Positions 1-8,030 of a DNA stretch of 33,899 nt are shown here, in pieces. The DNA comes from an uncultured Opitutia bacterium (GTDB taxonomy: Bacteria > Verrucomicrobiota > Verrucomicrobiia > Opitutales > Opitutaceae). The translations under genes were made by a program, and so were the position numbers. The stretch is taken from the NCBI GenBank assembly GCA_903820035.1, contig CAIJFT010000319.1, positions 1-33,899 on the forward strand, given 5' to 3'. Each line of letters opens with the position of its first letter. The first letter of the stretch is position 1. Under the pieces are notes generated by a model, which saw only the letters and a program-made list of their open reading frames with translations, had not been told where the DNA came from and searched no databases.

Positions 1-850
1 CCTTCATCGGCGTCGGCGGCTTGTTCCCCGCCGGGTAGGTTCGGCTCGCCAGCATCGCCGCGGCTTTTTCAATATCGGGCACCTCGAGACAAAGGTGATG
101 CATCGTGCGCAGCCGGTCGACGGAAGGGACCTTGTCGTAGAGCATGAACTCGACGTAGTCCTCGCCGTCGGGCACGCGGAGGTTGACCCAACTCAGCGTG
201 CGACCCGAGGCACTGCCGCGCCACGTCTCTTTGAAACCAAGGATCTCGCCGTAGAACTTCAGCGAGGCGTCGAGTTGCCCGACCATCACACCGACGTGGC
301 TCATCCGCGTCGAAACACGGGTCGCGGGCAGAAACTTGCCCTGCTCACGGCGCGTCCACCCCTCGGGCGTGTACTGCACGATCTCGATGCTGTTGCCGTT
401 GGGATCCTTGATCAGGAAATTCCGGTTGCCGATGCGGCCCGTGGGCGTCACCGGCGGCACGCCCGCGACACCCTTCGCGATCAGGTAGCGGCGCATCGCA
501 TCGGCGTCGTCCACCTCCAGCGCGATGTGATACAGCCGGTCCGCATCCGGCGCGACTTCGGCCCCGGGAAACAGCTCCACGCTTTGCCGGTCGCTGATTT
601 TGATCGAGACCATCGGCGCCGCGGGATCCGACTGCGGCACGAGGTAGGGCGACTGAAAGCCAAGGAAGCCCTCGTAGAAGGCCCGCGCCTTGGCGATATC
701 GGCGACGTAGAAGGCGGCGTGGGACACGCCGGTGATGCGCGGACGCGGCGGGACCGCCATCGCCGCCGGCTCCTGCGCGCCGGCCACCCCGGCCCAGCCG
801 AGGAGCAGGATAACCGTACGGGATAAAACGGATACGTTCGGAATCGTCAT
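1..850 (-). CDS. Exported two-domain VOC (glyoxalase-like) protein, 3' end outside window
   Basis: The reading frame starts at ATG 850 and stays open to the window edge, so the C-terminus is missing. Residues 1-25 form a Sec signal peptide (hydrophobic VILLLGWAGVAGA, likely cleavage before QEPAA), which is unusual because most VOC proteins are cytoplasmic. Two tandem VOC modules follow. The first begins near GVSHAAFYVADIAKARAFYE and contains YHIALEVDD and DPNGNSIEIVQ; the second begins at MSHVGVMVGQLDASLKFY and contains MHHLCLEVPD. The His and Glu positions fit metal-binding VOC dioxygenase, isomerase or lyase folds, but the family is too diverse to name a substrate. The gene follows the Gfo/Idh/MocA gene after about 41 bp and is probably co-transcribed with it and with the amidohydrolase upstream, which suggests a role in catabolism of a sugar or aromatic compound. 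No Shine-Dalgarno motif precedes the ATG. Confidence 0.85.
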   Translation of the reverse strand, partial: MTIPNVSVLSRTVILLLGWAGVAGAQEPAAMAVPPRPRITGVSHAAFYVADIAKARAFYEGFLGFQSPYLVPQSDPAAPMVSIKISDRQSVELFPGAEVAPDADRLYHIALEVDDADAMRRYLIAKGVAGVPPVTPTGRIGNRNFLIKDPNGNSIEIVQYTPEGWTRREQGKFLPATRVSTRMSHVGVMVGQLDASLKFYGEILGFKETWRGSASGRTLSWVNLRVPDGEDYVEFMLYDKVPSVDRLRTMHHLCLEVPDIEKAAAMLASRTYPAGNKPPTPMK

Positions 851-891
851 GGTGAAACAGGAGACGAGACGGACGACGGGACCGGGGGCGT

Positions 892-2298
892 TCAAGTGCC
901 GGCGATTTCCCAGCCCGCCCGATACGTGCCGCGGATGATCTTTTCGGCTTCCGGCAGGCCCTTCGCCTGCAGCGCGGCGGAGTCCCACTCGATCGGCTTC
1001 CCGAGGCGCTGCGCGAGCACGCCGAGCAGCGCGATCTCGGTGAGCCGGGCACCGTAGCCAAAGTGACTGCTGGCGGGATCGCCGCCCTTGCACGCATCGA
1101 TCCAGTCGCGGTGATGCCCGCGCGAACGCTTGAGCGTCGGCGCCGGTTTCACGAGCGCGGCCCGCAAGGATTCGGGGAAAACGCGCGGCGCACCGCCGGC
1201 GCCGTCGCACTGGATCACGCCCTTGTCGCCGAGGAACATCACACCCCGGCTCGGCAGGCGGAAAGAGCCGAGCTCCGGCGGAGCCGGCGGGCGCAGGCCG
1301 CCGTCGTGCCAGATGATCCGCGGCAGCGGCTTCCCCTCGCGCGCGGGAAAATCGAAGATGATCTGCGCGCCGTGCGGCGCAATCTCGGCGTCGGTCGGCC
1401 CCACCGACATCGCCTCGATCCGCGAGGGCGCGGGCAGATCGAAGGCCCAGGTGACGGCATCGAGATCGTGGCAACCGAAGTCACCCATCGACGAGCCGCC
1501 GAAGGTCCAGAAGTCGCGCCAGGCGACGGGGAAATACGCCGGATGAAACGGCCGCGGCTCCCGCGGTCCGAGCCAGAGATCCCAGTTCAGCCCCGCGGGC
1601 ACCGGTGGCGCACCTTCGGGTTTCGTGGTGAGCGCGGGGTTCCAACGCTTCGTACCGACCCAGGCGTGCACCTCGCGCACGGCCCCGATCGCGCCGGCGC
1701 GTACGAGTTCGACGGTCTCGCGGATGCCGGGGGTGGAATGACCCTGATTGCCCGTTTGCGTGGCGACACCGGTTTCCTCCGCGACGCGCGCGACCGTCCG
1801 CGCCTCCCAAAGGTTATGGGTGAGCGGCTTCTCACAGTAGACGTGCTTGCCCGCCCGCATGGCGCGGATCGAAACGGAGGCGTGCAGGTGATCGGGCGTG
1901 CCGCAGAGTACGGCGTCGATCGCCTTTTCCTTTTCGAGCATCACCCGAAAGTCCTCGTAGCCGGCGCAGCGGAAATTCGGCGTCTTCGCCGCATAATGTT
2001 TTTCCGTCAGCGCCATCGCCGGCAGGCGACCACCGAAGCCCTTGTAGTAAAAGTCATCGAGCCCGTACTTCTCCGCGGGATCGGCGACCGCGATGACCTG
2101 CACGTCGGCGAGGTCGAGCAGCGCCTTGAGATTTTGCGTACCGCGACCGCCGACGCCGACCACGGCCACGTTGACCTTCTCGCTGGGCGGCACGAAACGC
2201 GGCCCGCCGAGCACGTGGCGCGGGAGAATGGAAAACGCGGTGATGGCGGTGGCCGCGGTTTTGACGAACTGGCGGCGGGTGGAAGGGGTGACTTTCAT
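892..2298 (-). CDS. Tat-exported Gfo/Idh/MocA family NAD(P)-dependent oxidoreductase
   Basis: The protein has 468 residues. The N-terminus carries a twin-arginine signal (STRRQFVKTAATAITAFSIL, RR at 8-9), so it should be exported already folded with its dinucleotide cofactor. The Rossmann domain starts at about residue 41 with VNVAVVGVGGRG (glycine motif 48-53). The family motif EKP is at 156-158 in HVYCEKPLTHN, where the Lys usually takes part in hydride transfer. The C-terminal half is the usual alpha/beta Gfo/Idh/MocA domain (WDLWLGPREPRPFHP, GDFGCHDLDAV), and length and layout match the Tat-type members that abound in Verrucomicrobiota and Planctomycetota. Such enzymes oxidise or reduce sugars, inositols or glycosides; the substrate cannot be read from sequence. 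It lies between the amidohydrolase (131 bp upstream) and the VOC gene (41 bp downstream), all on one strand, so a three-gene operon is likely. Confidence 0.93.
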   Translation of the reverse strand: MKVTPSTRRQFVKTAATAITAFSILPRHVLGGPRFVPPSEKVNVAVVGVGGRGTQNLKALLDLADVQVIAVADPAEKYGLDDFYYKGFGGRLPAMALTEKHYAAKTPNFRCAGYEDFRVMLEKEKAIDAVLCGTPDHLHASVSIRAMRAGKHVYCEKPLTHNLWEARTVARVAEETGVATQTGNQGHSTPGIRETVELVRAGAIGAVREVHAWVGTKRWNPALTTKPEGAPPVPAGLNWDLWLGPREPRPFHPAYFPVAWRDFWTFGGSSMGDFGCHDLDAVTWAFDLPAPSRIEAMSVGPTDAEIAPHGAQIIFDFPAREGKPLPRIIWHDGGLRPPAPPELGSFRLPSRGVMFLGDKGVIQCDGAGGAPRVFPESLRAALVKPAPTLKRSRGHHRDWIDACKGGDPASSHFGYGARLTEIALLGVLAQRLGKPIEWDSAALQAKGLPEAEKIIRGTYRAGWEIAGT

Positions 2299-2429
2299 AG
2301 GCGGTGCGAAACGGGGTTGGCGTCAGCGCAGCGCGCGCCGCGACAAACTCAAATCATTTCCCGGCCGGGCGGAGGCGGAGGCTCACGCGAAGCCGCGAAG
2401 GTCGCGAAAACAAGCGGTAGGATGTCCGG

Positions 2430-3281
2430 CTACACGCGGTACACGCGTTCGGCGTTGCGGACGTAGATGCGGTGCCGTTCGTCGCGCGAGCACCCGCCCA
2501 AGGCGGCGTCGAGCGTCGCGACCCAGCGCGGGTAATCCGTGGCCTGCGTGCTGACCGGCCAGTCGCCACCGAACATGACGCGATCCGCGCCAAAGCACGC
2601 GAGCACATGGTCGAGGTACGGCTGCAGGTCCGCGGGCGTCCACGCGGCCCAGTCAGCTTCCGTCACGAGGCCGCTGAGTTTGCAGGTCACGTTGGGCAGG
2701 GCCGCGAGTTCGCGCAGTTCCGTGCGCCAGGGATCGAGGCGGCCGGCCTTGATGTCGGGCTTGCCGATGTGATCGAGCACGAAGCTCACTTCCGGGCAGC
2801 GGCGCACCAGTTGGATCACGTTCGCCAGTTGACGGTGAAAAATGCAGAGGTCGAAGCTCAGGCCAAACTGCGGGAGCAGTTGCACGCCACGCACGAAGTC
2901 AGGGCGCAGACAAAACGCGTCGTCAGCCTCAGCCTGCAACAGGCGGCGCACGCCCTTCACCAACGGCAGCGCGGCGAGCCGGGCGAGCGCGGGCGCGACC
3001 GCGACGCCGATTTCGAGCGGGGCCTGGGCAACGATGCCACCCAGCCGCGGATCACGCTGCGCCAAGCCGCTCACCCATTCCGCCTCAGCCTGCGACTGGG
3101 CGGGGACGCATTCGCACTGCACGAAGACCCACTTGACCACAGCCACCCCACCGCAGTCGCGGCGGAACTCAGCGAGGGCATGGGGCCGGTTCAGCGCGGG
3201 CACCCCTGCGAGCCAGGCGTAGTTCAACCGCCCCGGTTCCCAGAGGTGGACGTGCGTGTCGATGAGGGGAAAGTCGGGCAT
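2430..3281 (-). CDS. Amidohydrolase 2 family metal-dependent hydrolase (lactonase-like)
   Basis: The protein has 283 residues starting at MPDFPLIDTHVHLWEP. An in-frame extension of 22 codons upstream exists but lacks family similarity, so the ATG at 3281 is chosen. The DTHVH motif (HxH, residues 8-12) is the metal site of the TIM-barrel amidohydrolase 2 family. Further marks are SFVLDHIGKPD (metal-ligand His on a central strand) and VMFGGDWPVS, where the Asp is the usual catalytic general base. No signal peptide is seen, so it should be cytoplasmic. The closest named relatives by layout are L-fuconolactonase and 2-pyrone-4,6-dicarboxylate lactonase, which open sugar or aromatic lactone rings. 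With the downstream dehydrogenase this suggests a dehydrogenase-lactonase step, which is inference: the dehydrogenase appears exported and this protein does not. Confidence 0.88.
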   Translation of the reverse strand: MPDFPLIDTHVHLWEPGRLNYAWLAGVPALNRPHALAEFRRDCGGVAVVKWVFVQCECVPAQSQAEAEWVSGLAQRDPRLGGIVAQAPLEIGVAVAPALARLAALPLVKGVRRLLQAEADDAFCLRPDFVRGVQLLPQFGLSFDLCIFHRQLANVIQLVRRCPEVSFVLDHIGKPDIKAGRLDPWRTELRELAALPNVTCKLSGLVTEADWAAWTPADLQPYLDHVLACFGADRVMFGGDWPVSTQATDYPRWVATLDAALGGCSRDERHRIYVRNAERVYRV

Positions 3282-3822
3282 GGCGGATGACCCGAGTACG
3301 GCGGAGTTCAGGCCGGCGCTCAAGCCCTGCACGGCCTCGTGCGCCAAGGGACCGCTTCCGCCCTGACGTCCGAACCAGGCCGGGCGCGGGCCGTTGAAAG
3401 GTGAACGTTAAGGATTCTGAACCTGACCTCGGACCGAAATAGCGTCGTTCCCTGCCCCCCTCGGTCCGGGGCGGAAAGGGCAAGGAACCCTAGGAATTCG
3501 CGCGGGAATCGGGCGCCCGTCGGCCTCGTTCAACGTTCAACCGGGAGCCTCCACCTGAATGACTCGGGGCGCTAAGCCGGAACAATTAAGTTCAGGGATG
3601 AGAGGTGAGGGTTGAGCGACCAATTCCCGGAGGGCGAGTAGCCCGGACGACATTGGCATGGCAAACCCACCGTTTGGTTTTTCTCTCAACGCTCAGCTCT
3701 CAACCGCATGATTCCGACTAAGCGTCTTCCACCCAATAATCGGCTTTGCGAAGGGAGTAGTTTACCCCATACAAAGGTCCCTTAATCGCCCACTCCTCCA
3801 TCATAAACAACGCTTCCGCCCC
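3282..3822. other. Intergenic region with degenerate repeats, no gene seen
   Basis: This 541-bp gap separates a minus-strand gene start from a plus-strand gene start, so it should hold divergent promoters. No ORF in it looks coding. It is rich in short repeat-like strings: GTTGAAAGGTGAACGTTAAG near 3391, GTTCAACGTTCAACC near 3528, TGAGAGGTGAGGGTTGAGCG at 3599-3618, and the inverted relative CTCTCAACGCTCAGCTCTC at 3684-3702. The last two are roughly inverted copies of each other and resemble a string at the 3' end of the MFS gene (about 22960-22982). An 8-bp inverted repeat CGGACCGA/TCGGTCCG lies at 3430-3437 and 3461-3468. A weak promoter-like pair, TTGCGA then TACAAA about 18 bp later, occurs near 3747-3776 upstream of the EXORDIUM-like gene. 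I would not rely on it. Confidence 0.5.
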
Positions 3823-4773
3823 ATGAGAAACTCTACCCGAGCCGCGCTCACCGCGCTTTGCCTCACCGCCTTTACCTCGATCGCCTTCGCCGAGCGCGAG
3901 GAAAGCGAAGGCCAGCAGATCAGCCGTCACCCCCGCAACCCGCAGGCCGGTCGCGCGGTCACGGCGGGCGGCACCACCGCCACCACGGCGATCACCAACC
4001 ACGGCGGTCCGGTCATGGGCGGCAACGTGAACGTCTACCTCATCTGGTACGGCAACTGGAACCAGGGAAACGGCACCGACACCCCCGCAGGGCAGCAGAT
4101 CGTGCGCGATTTCTTCACCTACATCGGCGGCTCCCCGTACATGCAGGTGAACAACACCTACTCCACCGCAACGACCCTTCTCACCGGCGTCGTCAACTTC
4201 GGCGGTGAGACGGCTGACAGCGGATCCCAAGGCACCGCGCTGACCGATGCCAAGATCGCGACGATCGTAAAGAGCTCCATCAGCAAGCTGGCCGGTGGCA
4301 TCGCGGACCCGAACGGCATCTATTTCGTCCTGACTCCGTCGAACGTGTCGGTCTCGTCGGGCTTTTGCTCCCGCTACTGCGGCTGGCACACCTACGGCAC
4401 GATCTCGGGCAAGAGCATTAAGTACTCCTTCGTCGGCAACGCCGCCCGCTGCCTCAGCGGCTGCGCCGCCCAGACGGTCAGCCCCAATGGCAACCCGGGC
4501 GTCGACGGCATGCTTTCGGTGATCGCGCACGAACTCGTTGAGACCATCAGCGACCCGAATCTCAACGCTTGGTACGACAAGGCTGGGGCCGAGAACGCCG
4601 ACAAGTGCGCGTGGACCTTCGGTGGCACCCAGTACACGACCGCCAACGGCGCCAAGGCCAACATGCACCTCGGCAACCGCGATTTCCTCATCCAACGGAA
4701 CCTGGCCCACACGGCGTCCGGCGACTTCTGTGGCACGGCGATCGATCCCGTCACCAAGGTCGTGACCAAGTAA
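3823..4773 (+). CDS. Secreted EXORDIUM / phosphate-induced protein 1 (Phi-1) family protein
   Basis: The protein has 316 residues with a clear Sec signal peptide (1-23, cleavage near AFA|EREE). The mature part reads like plant EXORDIUM/Phi-1 proteins from end to end. It has NHGGPVMGGNVNVYLIWYGN at 59-78, VRDFFTYIGGS near 94, FCSRYCGWHTYG at 181-192, YSFVGNAARCLSGCA at 201-215 and GVDGMLSVIAHELVETISDP at 226-245, then NAWYD and a late Cys segment. Plant members are apoplastic and affect cell expansion and carbon-starvation responses; no enzymatic activity is established to my knowledge. The HELVE segment (236-240) resembles the first half of a zinc-metallopeptidase HExxH helix with Glu in place of the second His, so a metal-binding origin is possible but unproven. 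Six Cys could form disulfides, and a DsbA-like gene lies just downstream on the other strand. The gene is monocistronic with its own terminator. Confidence 0.85.
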   Translation: MRNSTRAALTALCLTAFTSIAFAEREESEGQQISRHPRNPQAGRAVTAGGTTATTAITNHGGPVMGGNVNVYLIWYGNWNQGNGTDTPAGQQIVRDFFTYIGGSPYMQVNNTYSTATTLLTGVVNFGGETADSGSQGTALTDAKIATIVKSSISKLAGGIADPNGIYFVLTPSNVSVSSGFCSRYCGWHTYGTISGKSIKYSFVGNAARCLSGCAAQTVSPNGNPGVDGMLSVIAHELVETISDPNLNAWYDKAGAENADKCAWTFGGTQYTTANGAKANMHLGNRDFLIQRNLAHTASGDFCGTAIDPVTKVVTK

Positions 4774-4800
4774 GGCCACGCAGTCTCACGCCTTCTCCCG

Positions 4801-4835
4801 CCGCCCGTGCCGTTAATTCGGCCGGGCGGTTTTTT
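4801..4835 (+). terminator. Rho-independent terminator of the EXORDIUM-like gene
   Basis: The stem CCGCCCG (4801-4807) pairs with CGGGCGG (4823-4829), and the inner GCCG/CGGC extends it around a TTAATT loop. Six T follow (4830-4835). It lies 28 bp after the stop codon on the same strand. Confidence 0.9.
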
Positions 4836-4876
4836 ATTGGGGCGAAGTCCCGCTTGAAGATACCGGAGACGATCCC

Positions 4877-4955
4877 GGTAGGACCCGATGTGCCATCGGG
4901 TTTTTCGGGCCGCGTCACGTTCCGTACCAGCCCGATGGGGACATCGGGACCCACC
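4877..4955. repeat. Palindromic intergenic repeat, type B (full two-arm copy)
   Basis: Two inverted arms face each other across about 30 bp. The left arm, 4877-4900, contains GGACCCGATGTGCCATCGGG; the right arm, 4931-4955, contains CCCGATGGGGACATCGGGAC. Each arm is itself partly self-complementary (CCCGATG/CATCGGG). Related copies occur at 12234-12307, 13713-13785 and, as one arm only, 16634-16658. The element sits between convergent genes, just past a terminator. This layout resembles REP/BIME elements that RAYT transposases mobilise; no such transposase is in the window. Confidence 0.8.
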
Positions 4956-4965
4956 TTGCCGGACC

Positions 4966-5793
4966 CTACTTCGCCACAGGCGCCGCGAGCAGCTCGTCGA
5001 GCAGGCCGCCGATCGACGCGGCCTCATCAAGACCGAGCACGATGCGATCCACGTGGACCATCTCACCCCGCTCGTCGAGCCGGCCGACGACGAACGTCGG
5101 CGTACCGCGGAAGCCCATCCGCACGGCGCCCGTCGCGCTGCGCTGAATCGCATCCGCCCACCGGCCGGAGGTGAGGCAGGCCGCCATTCTGGTCACATCG
5201 AGCCCGACCGCCTCGGCCTCGCTCCGCCATTTTTCGCCGGCCACGGCGGGGCGCGCCGCAAACAGGTAATCGTGCATCGGCCAAAACTTGTCCTGCTCCC
5301 CGGCGCAGCGCGCGAGCCGTGCCTTGAGCAGCGAGTCGGGATTCCCGCGCTCCGGCAGGTCGCGGAAAAAATATTTCAGCTTCCCCGTCGCGATGTACTT
5401 CCGGTCGAGCCCAGGCAGGAGCTTGGTTGCGAACTCCGCGCAGTGGCTGCAGTCGAAATCCGAATACTCCACGATCGCGAGCGTCGCCGCCGGGGTCCCC
5501 TTGAACGGCTCGCCACGGACGTTGAGTACCGTCGGCGGCGCGGGCAGCGCCGGCACTTCCGAACGGGTCGGAGCCGGCGGCGACTGCAACAGCGCCCGCA
5601 ACGCCTGCAATTCCTCGAGAATCTGCACCTGCGTACGCTTCAAGTCATCGATTTGCTCCTGCAGTGTCGCGGCCGAGGGGCTCGGCGGCGTGGTCGCGGC
5701 TTCAGCCGACCTCGCCTGGGCGGCGCACACCAAGGCCAGCGCGACCAAGGCCCGGCGACTCCGGGAAAATCGATTCAGTAAAGGGTCGGTCAT
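4966..5793 (-). CDS. Exported DsbA/thioredoxin-fold oxidoreductase with N-terminal coiled coil
   Basis: The protein has 275 residues. The N-terminal hydrophobic segment RALVALALVCAAQARSAEA (14-32) is a signal peptide or membrane anchor. Residues 42-70 are heptad-rich (LQEQIDDLKRTQVQILEELQ) and probably coiled coil. A Pro-rich linker leads to the thioredoxin-fold domain with the active site CSHC at 115-118 in VEYSDFDCSHCAEF, the inserted helical region, and the cis-proline loop RGTPTF (229-234). This layout matches the DsbA-like thioredoxin_4 group (BdbD-like). The expected role is thiol oxidation or disulfide exchange in the periplasm, with the coiled coil giving oligomerisation or docking. 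Neighbours are secreted proteins rich in Cys (the EXORDIUM-like protein), which may be clients, but this is inference. A twin-hairpin repeat separates it from ligA. Confidence 0.9.
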   Translation of the reverse strand: MTDPLLNRFSRSRRALVALALVCAAQARSAEAATTPPSPSAATLQEQIDDLKRTQVQILEELQALRALLQSPPAPTRSEVPALPAPPTVLNVRGEPFKGTPAATLAIVEYSDFDCSHCAEFATKLLPGLDRKYIATGKLKYFFRDLPERGNPDSLLKARLARCAGEQDKFWPMHDYLFAARPAVAGEKWRSEAEAVGLDVTRMAACLTSGRWADAIQRSATGAVRMGFRGTPTFVVGRLDERGEMVHVDRIVLGLDEAASIGGLLDELLAAPVAK

Positions 5794-5880
5794 CGGAAAG
5801 ACCCACGGTATTTTGCCCGTGCCCGCGGCGGCAAACCCTAACCGGACGACCGGTCAACGCCCCGCGACCACCCCTTTCCC

Positions 5881-5946
5881 GTAGCCCTGCGTGTGCGCGC
5901 AGGGCTCGAATCCCCCCCCGGTCCCGCGGCTCACGCCGCGGGCTAC
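5881..5946. repeat. Twin hairpin repeats, type A, in inverted orientation
   Basis: Hairpin 1 is AGCCCTGCG (5883-5891), loop TGTGCG, CGCAGGGCT (5898-5906). Hairpin 2 is CCCGCGG (5923-5929), loop CTCACG, CCGCGGG (5936-5942). The pair begins with GTAGCCC and ends with GGGCTAC, so the two face each other like a BIME. The stem bases differ between the two hairpins but remain paired. The pair lies between the 3' end of ligA and the start of the DsbA-like gene and could also act on ligA mRNA as a 3' structure. Confidence 0.8.
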
Positions 5947-5978
5947 AGCGGAGGATAGAATCGCGGGCGGCGGCGCCC

Positions 5979-8030
5979 TCACGGTTCATCCAGCATCCGG
6001 CGGAGCTCGGCTTCGTCGATCACCGGCAAGTCCAGCTTGTGCGCCCGCTCAAGCTTTGTCCCGGGATCGTCGCCGGCCACCACGTAGTGCGTATTGCGGC
6101 TCACGCTGCCGCTCACTTTTCCTCCCATGGCCTCGATCTTGGCCGTAACCTGCGCACGGGAGAGCGTCGGCAACGTACCCGTCAGCGCGAAAGTCTTGCC
6201 CGCCCATTTCGCCTCCACCGGCGGCGGCGCCGAGCCCACCCCGAGCGCGATCAAATCCGCCACCAGCATCTGATAATGCGCCTCGGCCAGCGCCGGCACG
6301 CGCGACGCACCGTGCTCCGCAAACGCAACCAACGTGCCGTACTGTCGGGCGAGTTCCTTCGCCTTGGCCGCCCCAACCTGCGGCAAGCCGAGTCCATGGA
6401 TCACGCGCCACACCTCGGTCTGCTTGCTTTGACGGATCGCCGCCAACAGGCGGTCGACGGATTTCGCGTGGTCGTGACCGAGCGTCAACAGCTCCGCCCG
6501 GCTCAGGCGGTAGAGGTCGGCGACCTCCTTCACCCAACCCTCGGCCACCAGCGTCTCGATCATCACGGGCCCAAGCCCCGCGATCTCAACCGCGGCCCTC
6601 GAGGCAAAGTGCTCCAATCGCCGCCGAATTTGCGCCGGACATTCCCGATTTGGACACCGGATCGACCCGTCGCTGTCACCGGGTCCGACCCGAGCGTAGC
6701 ACGAGGGGCACGCGATCGGCCGGGGAAAGGGCGGCGCCTCGGCCGGCCGAAGCGAGCGGTTCACCCCGGCGATCGCCGGAATTACATCGCCGGCTTTTTC
6801 CAGGACAACCGTGTCCCCGATCCGCAGGTCGCGGCGCGTTATCTCGCTCAGGTTGTGCAACGTCGCCCGTGCGATCTTCGTGCCGCCGAGCGAGACCGGC
6901 ACCAGCTCCGCCACGGGCGTCAACACACCGGTCCGGCCCACTTGAAAGCGGATGGCCAGCAGGCGCGTCTCGACCTGCTCGGGCGCGAATTTATACGCCA
7001 CCGCCCAGCGCGGGGCGGTCTCGCTCGCGCCGAGTTCACGCTGAGCGGCAAGCGCATCGACCTTGACCACCGCGCCGTCGGTCGGAAACGGCAGCACCCC
7101 CCGCGTCCGACCGCACGCGGCCACGGCGCGCACCAATTCATCGAGCCCACGGGCAGTCCATGTTTCCGCGATGGCGGAAAACCCCCAGGCCTGAAATCGC
7201 GCGGGCCACGCACGCTGGGTTTCGGGCAACACCGCCGCCGGTTCGCAGGCCCCGACCCCGAACGCCACGAACCGCAGCCCGCGCTGCGCCACCGCGTCCG
7301 CGTCCGCCTGACGCAAGGTCCCGGCCGCCAGGTTGCGCGGCGTCGCAAACCGCGCTTCACCCGCCGCCTCCCGGGCCGCATTGACCTCGGAAAATGTCGC
7401 GAGCGGCACGTAGACTTCGCCCCTCACCTCCATCACGTCGGGCACAAGCCCGCCCGCAAGTTTCCGCGGGAGGCCGACAATCCGCAGGGCGTTCGCCGTC
7501 ACCTCTTCACCCTCGCGACCGTTGCCCCGCGTCAGGGCGCGGACGAGTTCGCCGCGCTCATACGTTAGACTGAGGGCGAGTCCGTCGTACTTCGGCTCGA
7601 TCACGTACGCGACATCGCCGCGGCCGAGGGCGGTCGTGACCCGCCGGTGAAACGCGCGCAGGTCGGGCTCGGCGTAAACCTTGTCCAGACTGAGCATGCG
7701 CTCGCGATGGCCGCGCGTCGGGAAGCGACCGGTACGGTCGTCGCCGATAACGGCCGCCGTCTCGACCGACGACGCGGCGACCGTCCGGTCCCGCTCCAGC
7801 TCAGCGAGCCGTTGCCGGAGGCGGTCGTACTCGGCGTCGCTGATTTCCGCGGCCGACTCTCGGTGATAAATCCGGTCGTGCCGCGCGAGCTCGCGACGGA
7901 GGTCAGTGATCTCGCGCGCGGCGGACGTTTCCGGAGCAGGAGCCGTGGCGCCAGCGGCGGCCGCGGCGGAAGCCGGGATCACACCGCCGCACGCCGCGGC
8001 GAATGAAAGCAGGAAACGAAAAAGCTTCAT
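5979..8030 (-). CDS. ligA: NAD+-dependent DNA ligase (LigA) with a predicted Sec signal peptide
   Basis: The protein has 683 residues starting at MKLFRFLLSFAAACGG. All LigA modules are present in order. The NMN-binding Ia domain (about 36-80) has IYHRES and ISDAEYDRL, matching the Y/H/D/Y/D contacts of known enzymes. The adenylation domain has the nucleotide-accepting Lys147 in IEPKYDGLALS. The OB fold contains RTGVLTPVAEL, the zinc finger has Cys441, 444, 459 and 464, helix-hairpin-helix repeats follow, and a C-terminal BRCT domain runs from about 608 (GKTFALTGTLPTLSRAQV). Nothing catalytic is missing. The oddity is the N-terminus: a basic start, a hydrophobic core and ASA-AAAA make a textbook signal peptide, followed by about 12 linker residues. 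The first later Met is at about residue 112, inside the fold, so a shorter Met start cannot restore a normal protein; a GTG at codon 17 is the only near alternative. The 59-codon extension upstream of this ATG does not look coding. Confidence 0.93.
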   Translation of the reverse strand: MKLFRFLLSFAAACGGVIPASAAAAAGATAPAPETSAAREITDLRRELARHDRIYHRESAAEISDAEYDRLRQRLAELERDRTVAASSVETAAVIGDDRTGRFPTRGHRERMLSLDKVYAEPDLRAFHRRVTTALGRGDVAYVIEPKYDGLALSLTYERGELVRALTRGNGREGEEVTANALRIVGLPRKLAGGLVPDVMEVRGEVYVPLATFSEVNAAREAAGEARFATPRNLAAGTLRQADADAVAQRGLRFVAFGVGACEPAAVLPETQRAWPARFQAWGFSAIAETWTARGLDELVRAVAACGRTRGVLPFPTDGAVVKVDALAAQRELGASETAPRWAVAYKFAPEQVETRLLAIRFQVGRTGVLTPVAELVPVSLGGTKIARATLHNLSEITRRDLRIGDTVVLEKAGDVIPAIAGVNRSLRPAEAPPFPRPIACPSCYARVGPGDSDGSIRCPNRECPAQIRRRLEHFASRAAVEIAGLGPVMIETLVAEGWVKEVADLYRLSRAELLTLGHDHAKSVDRLLAAIRQSKQTEVWRVIHGLGLPQVGAAKAKELARQYGTLVAFAEHGASRVPALAEAHYQMLVADLIALGVGSAPPPVEAKWAGKTFALTGTLPTLSRAQVTAKIEAMGGKVSGSVSRNTHYVVAGDDPGTKLERAHKLDLPVIDEAELRRMLDEP

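Noticed and set aside
3718-4779. 353-codon minus-strand frame opposite the EXORDIUM-like gene
   Set aside because: No domains; the plus strand has a signal peptide, family motifs and a terminator.
5664-7568. 634-codon plus-strand open frame opposite ligA
   Set aside because: The minus-strand frame has all LigA domains; this one is Arg/His/Pro-rich with no motif.
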